From NCBI GenBank assembly GCA_019648995.1, contig BLXT01000588.1, forward strand, positions 5,165,285 to 5,198,856: DNA of 33,572 nucleotides, given 5' to 3'. The DNA is from Plakobranchus ocellatus (taxonomy: Eukaryota; Mollusca; Gastropoda; Plakobranchidae). The notes beneath the pieces are model-generated. The model did no database searches. It was not told where the DNA came from and worked only from the letters and a program-made list of their open reading frames with translations. This document shows positions 23,001 to 30,350 of the stretch, piece after piece; position 1 is the stretch's first letter; each line of letters begins with the position of its first letter. The position numbers and the translations under genes are program-made.

Positions 23001-26000
23001 TCAACATGCTGTTGTTATTATTCTTTGTCACAGATTTTCCCTATAACAGCTGAAACCAAGAGACTGAGAGGACCTAGATCCAAAAGTGTCAAAAATGAAC
23101 TTGTCTTCGATGCAGTTGTGCCACCTCTTGGCTTTGCTACATACTTTGTGGTCCCATCATCAAAATTTGGTATTATTTCTTCCCTGCTTGAATCTATTAA
23201 TCTGCACTCTTTAAATTGTTTACTTCAATTTGACTTGTAAAAAGAACAAAATTGTGCTCGTGACTATTAGTTAACAAATTCGAAAATGCAAATGCTTATA
23301 CACATATCTTGTACAATTTGGCTGCAGACAAAGACAGTCATTCTTTATGAGCTTGTGAGCGGATATTATTTTTTCTCTCTCAGGTTTCTCTGCCAAAGAA
23401 GTGCAGCCTTCTAAAAATACTGTCATTCAAGGAAAGGTATGAGACAATAAGGAAATCTTTATGAAATTTATGTGTCATGAAAAGAAAGAGTATTCCAAAT
23501 TTGAATGACTACGGCATCTGTTCAATTTTTAAATCGTAATTTGGTATTTAAGGCTAATTTATTTGCTATCAGAAAGTCTTGTCTGAATGATTAGAATTGC
23601 ATTTTGTCTACACTTCAAGTAATGCTCAAATTCAAATATGAAAATGTTTTTAATGAAAATAAGCTTACAAGTTCTCTCTTATTAAGGAATTATGTAATGT
23701 AAGAATAAGAAGAGATTTTTTTAAGACCTTCACTCCTAAAGCCCATCACATTCTCAACAGTTTTTTATGGACAAAGCATGGCACTATATTATTTTCTAAT
23801 AGCAGCTACCAATCTGATGCTCTTTTGATTGCTTTCAGCTTATCCCTAAGAAGTTAATAAATGCCAGAATACCTCTTGTCAACATTCACCTTGTAATTTT
23901 GATTGCTCACTTTTTCAGTTTGGCTCTGTCCAAACTAGGCTAAATTATTGCCTGAGGTTAACTGTTAAGAAGGGGAGATCAATAGACCCTTGAATGATGA
24001 GTTTATGAGGGATTTTTCTTATTTTTATTTTTAAAGGTTTACTATATAAAGAAAATCGCATTCACAAATTATACCCCACTTTCAAGTTGTTAAGTATCCT
24101 TGATTTGCATTTACTCTCTAAAATTCAGGAACTTTATTATTAAAGTTCACATTCTATATTTTATTATAAATGCTGTTCTTTTTTTTTTGCTCTGATTATT
24201 CCCTTCATGCTAGTATATCAGTGTGACATTTGACAAGAATGGCCACTTGGCATCGATGACCAACACCCTGACAGATGCTACAGTCCCGCTTCAGCAAAAC
24301 TTTCTCTTCTATCCTGCCCACGGTGGCAAATGCACTGGCAACAGCACAGAACAGCCCTCTGGTGCTTATATTTTCCGCCCTGCAGATAATTCTGTGAGAG
24401 AACTGAAACTGACTAAATGGGAGGGAGTTTACAAAGTGAGTTTTTTGGCATTGGTGCTTTTTGAAATAAAATATTAATTGAAAAATATCGATATGAAATG
24501 AATATTTTTTTTTTTAGAGAATTATTTAAAAAGTCACTTAATGTCCACTTGTTTCACATTATATTGATTACATAATTTTACCTAGTAATCATTGATTCTC
24601 CAATTTCGATTAGATAATATGATCATTGTAAAAATTGGCAATAAACTGTTGTAGACAAATTCTTTATGAAAGAAAATTAGCAGCCTTCTCTTTAGTTTCA
24701 ACATTTCAAATTTTATTGGTAGAAAAACTGTCTTGATTTCAACTTGACGTGCATATGGACATAAAACACTGGCGCTTTTTAAAACTTTTGTGATAAGGAA
24801 GAGATTTATAGTAAACATTGTGATGAGAATGGTTTGAACCTATGCTGTATTGTTTTTGTTTTTTTTCTTTCTTTCTTTTGTTTGTAAAATATGAGAATTA
24901 GAAGTTTTTGATAAGTAGTCCCGTCTTGATTTTTCATTAAGGTCTTAAGGATGAATGTTTCTTTTTCAGACTGGAAGAAACATCAAAATTAAGATTTACA
25001 TGAAAGATCTAGATATAAGATTAGGATAAATTACCAAAGAAGATTCCAATGAAAATGATAAACACAGGGTTGTTTTATTACCATGGCGCATATCACACTA
25101 TGGCCCTCCAGAATTCAAGCGAGCCATAATTGTACCAAGTATACTGACTATAACTTGGTTTCAATTCCTGCGATTTTCATTCCAAGCCTCTATTCCTAAA
25201 ACCATGGCTTTGATTCTTAGATTCTTCAATTCTTCTTATATGATATGGAATTTACACACTCATCAATGTTTTCATGGTGTCATGATTGCCATGAACTTCT
25301 ATATTTGGAAAGCATTTCCTGCCGGGACATTCATAGATCTTGATCTTATGGAAATTAGAGTCGAAAAAAAGATCGCATGTGGGTTTTTTTTCCCTCTTCA
25401 TTCGCCTGTTATTTTTTCCCCCTTTTTGCTGCTTACGAGAGATCTCGGGCTTCACTTGGGGTTAAGATTACATCCTGTACACATCGTTTCTTGCCGAGCT
25501 TCAAATCGTGCGGTTCGTTTTTTTTGGAAATAGCGTCTCTGTATGGTTTCATTGACTAATGAAAAAAAAAATAACGTGTGGCATTATCATTTTAAATTCC
25601 AAAACCAACAAGTATAGAAGAGCAAAAACAAGAATCTAGAAGTCAGTAGAAGCCTAGCTTGTTGACCTTAGATGACACAACGCATATCATTGTTTCAATA
25701 GTAAAGATTTATTTACAAAATTATTGCCCTATGTACCAGAAGCTTTTTTTAAATGAATTTTTGCATTATGTACTAAAAACTTTTTTTTTAATGAATTTGT
25801 CAGGGAGCGTTTGTATTAACTTTTTTTTTTTTTTTTTTAAGATAAACCCTTCAATCTCTTTCATCACCAACTATCACTCTAGGCCTAGAGAAAAATCCCT
25901 CTATTTGCAGCCTCGCGGCTGCGCGACTCGCTAATAAGGCGAGAGCTGCTACAGACGCCGACACTTAAAGAGAACTTAGGAGTCAGAATCAATTCACCCG

Positions 26001-26327
26001 CTTTCTGACTTCGGCCATGCTGCAGGTAGCCAGTGATCAATCTAGGCCAGTCTTGACCACAGAATAGCTTGACTTGAAGCCAGGGGGGCAAGGGAGGCAA
26101 TCGATGAAATAAATTGTATATATATCGTTCTGAAACTTTGCTGTGCAAAATTTTTTTATATGAAAGTATTGGTGATTTCTAAGCTTGTGAGGTTATAGAT
26201 ATTGTGGGGCTCGTATAAGGCCTCGTAAAAATTTTTGACCCCACAACAAGGCCCGTATAAGGCCCTGTAAAAATTTTTGGCCCCACAACAAGGGCAAATA
26301 AAGAAAAACGCCCCGTAAAAGCACCGA

Positions 26328-26415
<88 letters not shown>

Positions 26416-27993
26416 AACAGCGTGTCTTGGGTGTGAGCATTGTTGGGCATGCCCCCAATTGGCAGGGGGTCTGGGGGCTAGGTAGGCCCTCAGCAGGGTC
26501 TAGGAACAGAGTCTGTGCTGGAGGGTCAAGGTCCCAGTCTCTTCATTTCTAATTTTTCTTCCAGGCTCCTTTTGCAAAATGAATGCCGCAAAATATCGTC
26601 TAATGTGTTCACAAATTTTCTGTAGGTTGATGTTGAGCTCGATTGATCAGAAGCCTTTTGAAATCTCTTTGGACTACATTCAGAAATAATTATCTAGATC
26701 AACACAACTGGCAAACGTTAAAATGGAATGGAAATCAGTAGCTTTGACAATAATCTCAACAAAGAATAATTTGCACAAGAAAAAAATATGGGCCTTTGAT
26801 TTTTATACACCTAATTGACTTTCACTCAGTCCAAATATCACAATTTCTTGCTAGACTTTAGAAGCTCATTTTAATTCTTTAAGGAATTGTTTTTTTTTCC
26901 TTTAAATTTTGAGATTTTACCCTTGGATGAAAAATGATTACATTTTTTTTGTTTATTAAGTGAAAAATTTAGTCGAAAACAAATTTCTTTCTTCTTGAAA
27001 CATGAGAAATGTTCCACAGAAATAAAGTGATAGTAAAAACTTTGCCAAATTCATTATTTGTTGTAAAGTTCACAATTGGCACTTAAGAGCCTTAAGATGC
27101 TATATGCAGAGTGTGGTTATGACTGGTTGAAAAAGGTTTAATGAGGCAGGACAGAGTGCGGCTTTGAAAGGATAAAGAATTAAACTAGGAGTCTAAAAAA
27201 ATTGAAATTCTCTATACCTCTTTTTCATAACAGATACATCTAAATTGTTAACCCATGATAGATCATGAGTGATCATCTGATCATGACTAGTTGAAAAACT
27301 GACCCCTCTCGCCCCCTTTTTTTTTTCTTTTATAAAGGGCTCCTTAGTACAAGAGGCACGACAAATATTTGGTGATTGGACCAGTCAAGTGATCCGTGTT
27401 TATTATGACAGACCTTATGTTGAAGTGGAGTGGACTGTGGGGCCCATCCCATTTAGGTGAGTTAGGATCTTTTTCTTTTTTTTCTCTATTATATGTCATG
27501 GCAGCCAGATACAGATAATACTTACAGTCAGCAGGCAGTTGTAAAGCAGCTGGGTTTATTCTATTGTTTTTAGCCACTTAAGTATCGCTGACATTAGATT
27601 CTCATAAGACTGAGTTAGTCTTGTTGACCTCAGAAATTATCAGAGCATTCTTTCCTCTGTGCCATGCTATAAAATTCTGTATAAAATTAAGGTACTCTTC
27701 TAATAGGCCTACAAAAAAAAAAAAAAAAAATAACACACACACAAAAAATGCTTACACTTTTCAACTCTATCCTCAGCTTTTATCTTAGTTATCACACACT
27801 TAGTCAATGGAGTTTACAGTAATTTGTGATAAAGTTTACAGTAATTAATGATAAATTTTCAAATTGGTCGCCTTCCATGTTTTTTTCCTAATAGTCCCTC
27901 AAGCCATTACCTGTGGAGGTCCTTAAAACTTTTCTTTACAGGAGTATGCAATGCCATTCATTATTCTTTGTGCTGTTTGATATTTACCAAAAA

Positions 27994-28027
<34 letters not shown>

Positions 28028-30275
28028 GTTGCATTGAAATAAGTTTTGTTTGGTGATTTTACTTTTTTATTTGAATGTTTCCAATAATTTTTGTGTTTAG
28101 GGAACTATTGGTACAAGTGTATCCAAGTGCCAGTTGATAAGATCATATATTTTACATATATTTTAACTATCTCTATTCTTGTTTAATTTCATTTCAGAAA
28201 AGTTTTTCCTTGCCTCAGGATTTATAGTCATATGAGTATATTATTCCAAACAAAATAATTGCTCTTTTTTTTACAATTCTTATTCAAGTCATTAGATCAT
28301 TCTTTAACTGTCTCTATTCTTGTCTAATTTCATTACAAAAAAGTTTTTCCTTGCCTCAGGATTTATAGGCATATGAGTATATTATTCCAAACAAAATAAT
28401 TGCTCTTTTTTTACAATTCTTATTCGATTCATTAGATTATTCTTTATTGCAAAATTAACTGCATCTCATTCTCATTTTGAGATGAGTGCAGGGTTGATAT
28501 ATCTGCATTTTTTTCTGTTTACAGTAACTTATAGAATTACAGTAACTTATAGAAGTCTCAGTCCCACTCTGCAGTCATCTGGTTCTCAAACTTCCTGGGT
28601 TCAATTTAAGCTTACGAATATGAACAAAAGAACCCAGTAGGCATGATTTATAATCTGGAGCACTTTCAGTATTTTTCATTCTTTTATCCATTCCACAACT
28701 CGTAAATAAAGAAAGACCCTTAAGCCTAGCAAATTAAAATTGCAGGCGTTGAATATAATTATGTAATGCCCAGTTCCTTTAGCAAATTTCATGTATCAAA
28801 AATTGGAGAAATCTGAATTCCATAATAGTGCATTCCCAATGTTAGCTTCTTGTACAAGGACACTTTGAAGGGAGTTAGTTTTTAGTTGTGATTTGTTATT
28901 AAAAGAATAAATGAAATAAAGCACACATGATTTCTTTTTTTTCTTTTAAAATTACTGCTCATTTTTTTGCTTACCATTTTGTAAAATGTTGAAATTCCTG
29001 ATTGAATATTTTTTATATCCATATTACTTTGATCATGAAATCATATATATTTGTTACATCTTTTTTTTATAAAGACAATTGCTTGGATTCGTATACTCTT
29101 ATCTTTTTTTTTTTTTTTGCTGTTATTTTCTCAGTGATCAAATTGGCAAAGAAGTCGTCACCCGCTATTCTATCCCAGGCTTTGGCAACAAGGGAGTTTT
29201 TTACACAGATTCTAATGGCAGGGAAATTCTAGAGAGGAGGTTAGTATACACAAGAAAGGTAAAGCTTATCATTTTCTTGTAATATGAAAAAAAATTCTAA
29301 ATTTTTAAGAGAGGCAAAAAAAAGCTATAAAAGAAAGCACATCATTTATTTCACTTCATATTGTTCGTTTCATTTCTTGTTATACCAATAAACTCAGGAC
29401 TAAAAATGTTCTGATGGTCAACACTCGTGCCTAGCATTTTAAAGCATTATTCAATTGGTCATTTTGTCTTTGTTTGTTTATTGAATGGCACAGTTTTTGG
29501 ATTGTGCTAGTTTCAATGGTGTGTAGATGAATGTTATTTTTACAAAACTGCAACAGTTTCTTAAATTTTGCCTTTCTGCACAAGCCTTCACAGTTTTGAC
29601 TATTGTATTAGATATTAAAATAAAGTAGCTGTCAATGATGCAGATAATATGTAAAAATCAGCAAACAAAAACAACCCAGAAGTGAATCAAAAATTTTTTT
29701 GAGAAAATTGTGAGTTTCCATTTTTTTTTTTTTTATATTTCGCTCAAAATTCAGTATTTACCTAGAGCTATATCAGTTTTTGATGTTTCATTGTTGGTCT
29801 GTCTTTGAAAAGATAGGCACTCTATTATTCCTGCAATGTTAAAATCTTCATCATCAGTTTTCTGTTAAATTTACATGAAGTAGAAGTGATGTCTCATCAT
29901 CAGAGGCAGTTGTGGCTAAGTTTTGTCTTAAACAGAAGTGCTGAAGAAAACTTTGGAATTGGTTCAACACTTAGTCTGCATCAAGGAAGTGTGCAATACC
30001 ATTTATTATGGGAATAAAGCAAGATTAGGCCAAAGTCGATCTCACAAGGGTTGCAAGATGTATGCTATAATGTAAATGTAAACTTCTCCAATGCTTATGA
30101 GATTGGTCCCCACTGAGTAAATCAGATCGTAAATGGAAAGAAAAAAAAATGAAATCGGTGAAAGAAAGTGCACCATTTTTTACTTCATATTGTTTGTGCA
30201 TGTTTTTAAATAAAAAAAAAAATTGTTTTTGCCTATTTGATGTGCAAACTTGGTGTTTGTGTTTCAGTGCATGTA

Positions 30276-30350
<75 letters not shown>

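Larger units (their letters stand above)
25880..26560. mobile_element. GC-richer repeat cluster, probable transposable-element debris
   Basis: Contains the hairpin GCAGCC-TCGC-GGCTGC (about 25908), a second stem CTCGC/GCGAG just after, a two-copy 42-base repeat, a TC/TA microsatellite, and GGCAGGGGGTCTGGGGGCTA, a G-rich motif style frequent in invertebrate repeats. No coding or terminal repeat was established. Confidence 0.35.
24436..27337. other. Intron 18, repeat-bearing
   Basis: 2.9 kb. The first 1.4 kb is AT-rich without features. About 25880-26560 is a GC-richer cluster of hairpins, a short tandem repeat and a TC/TA microsatellite. ORFs here are chance frames. Confidence 0.85.
27457..29134. 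other. Intron 19
   Basis: AT-rich; holds an A run (about 27713-27731), a TA microsatellite and a clear 141-base tandem duplication. Confidence 0.85.

Noticed and set aside
25204..25533. 109-codon ORF in intron 18
   Set aside because: No recognised family, no splice-phase support, and a competing ORF on the opposite strand.
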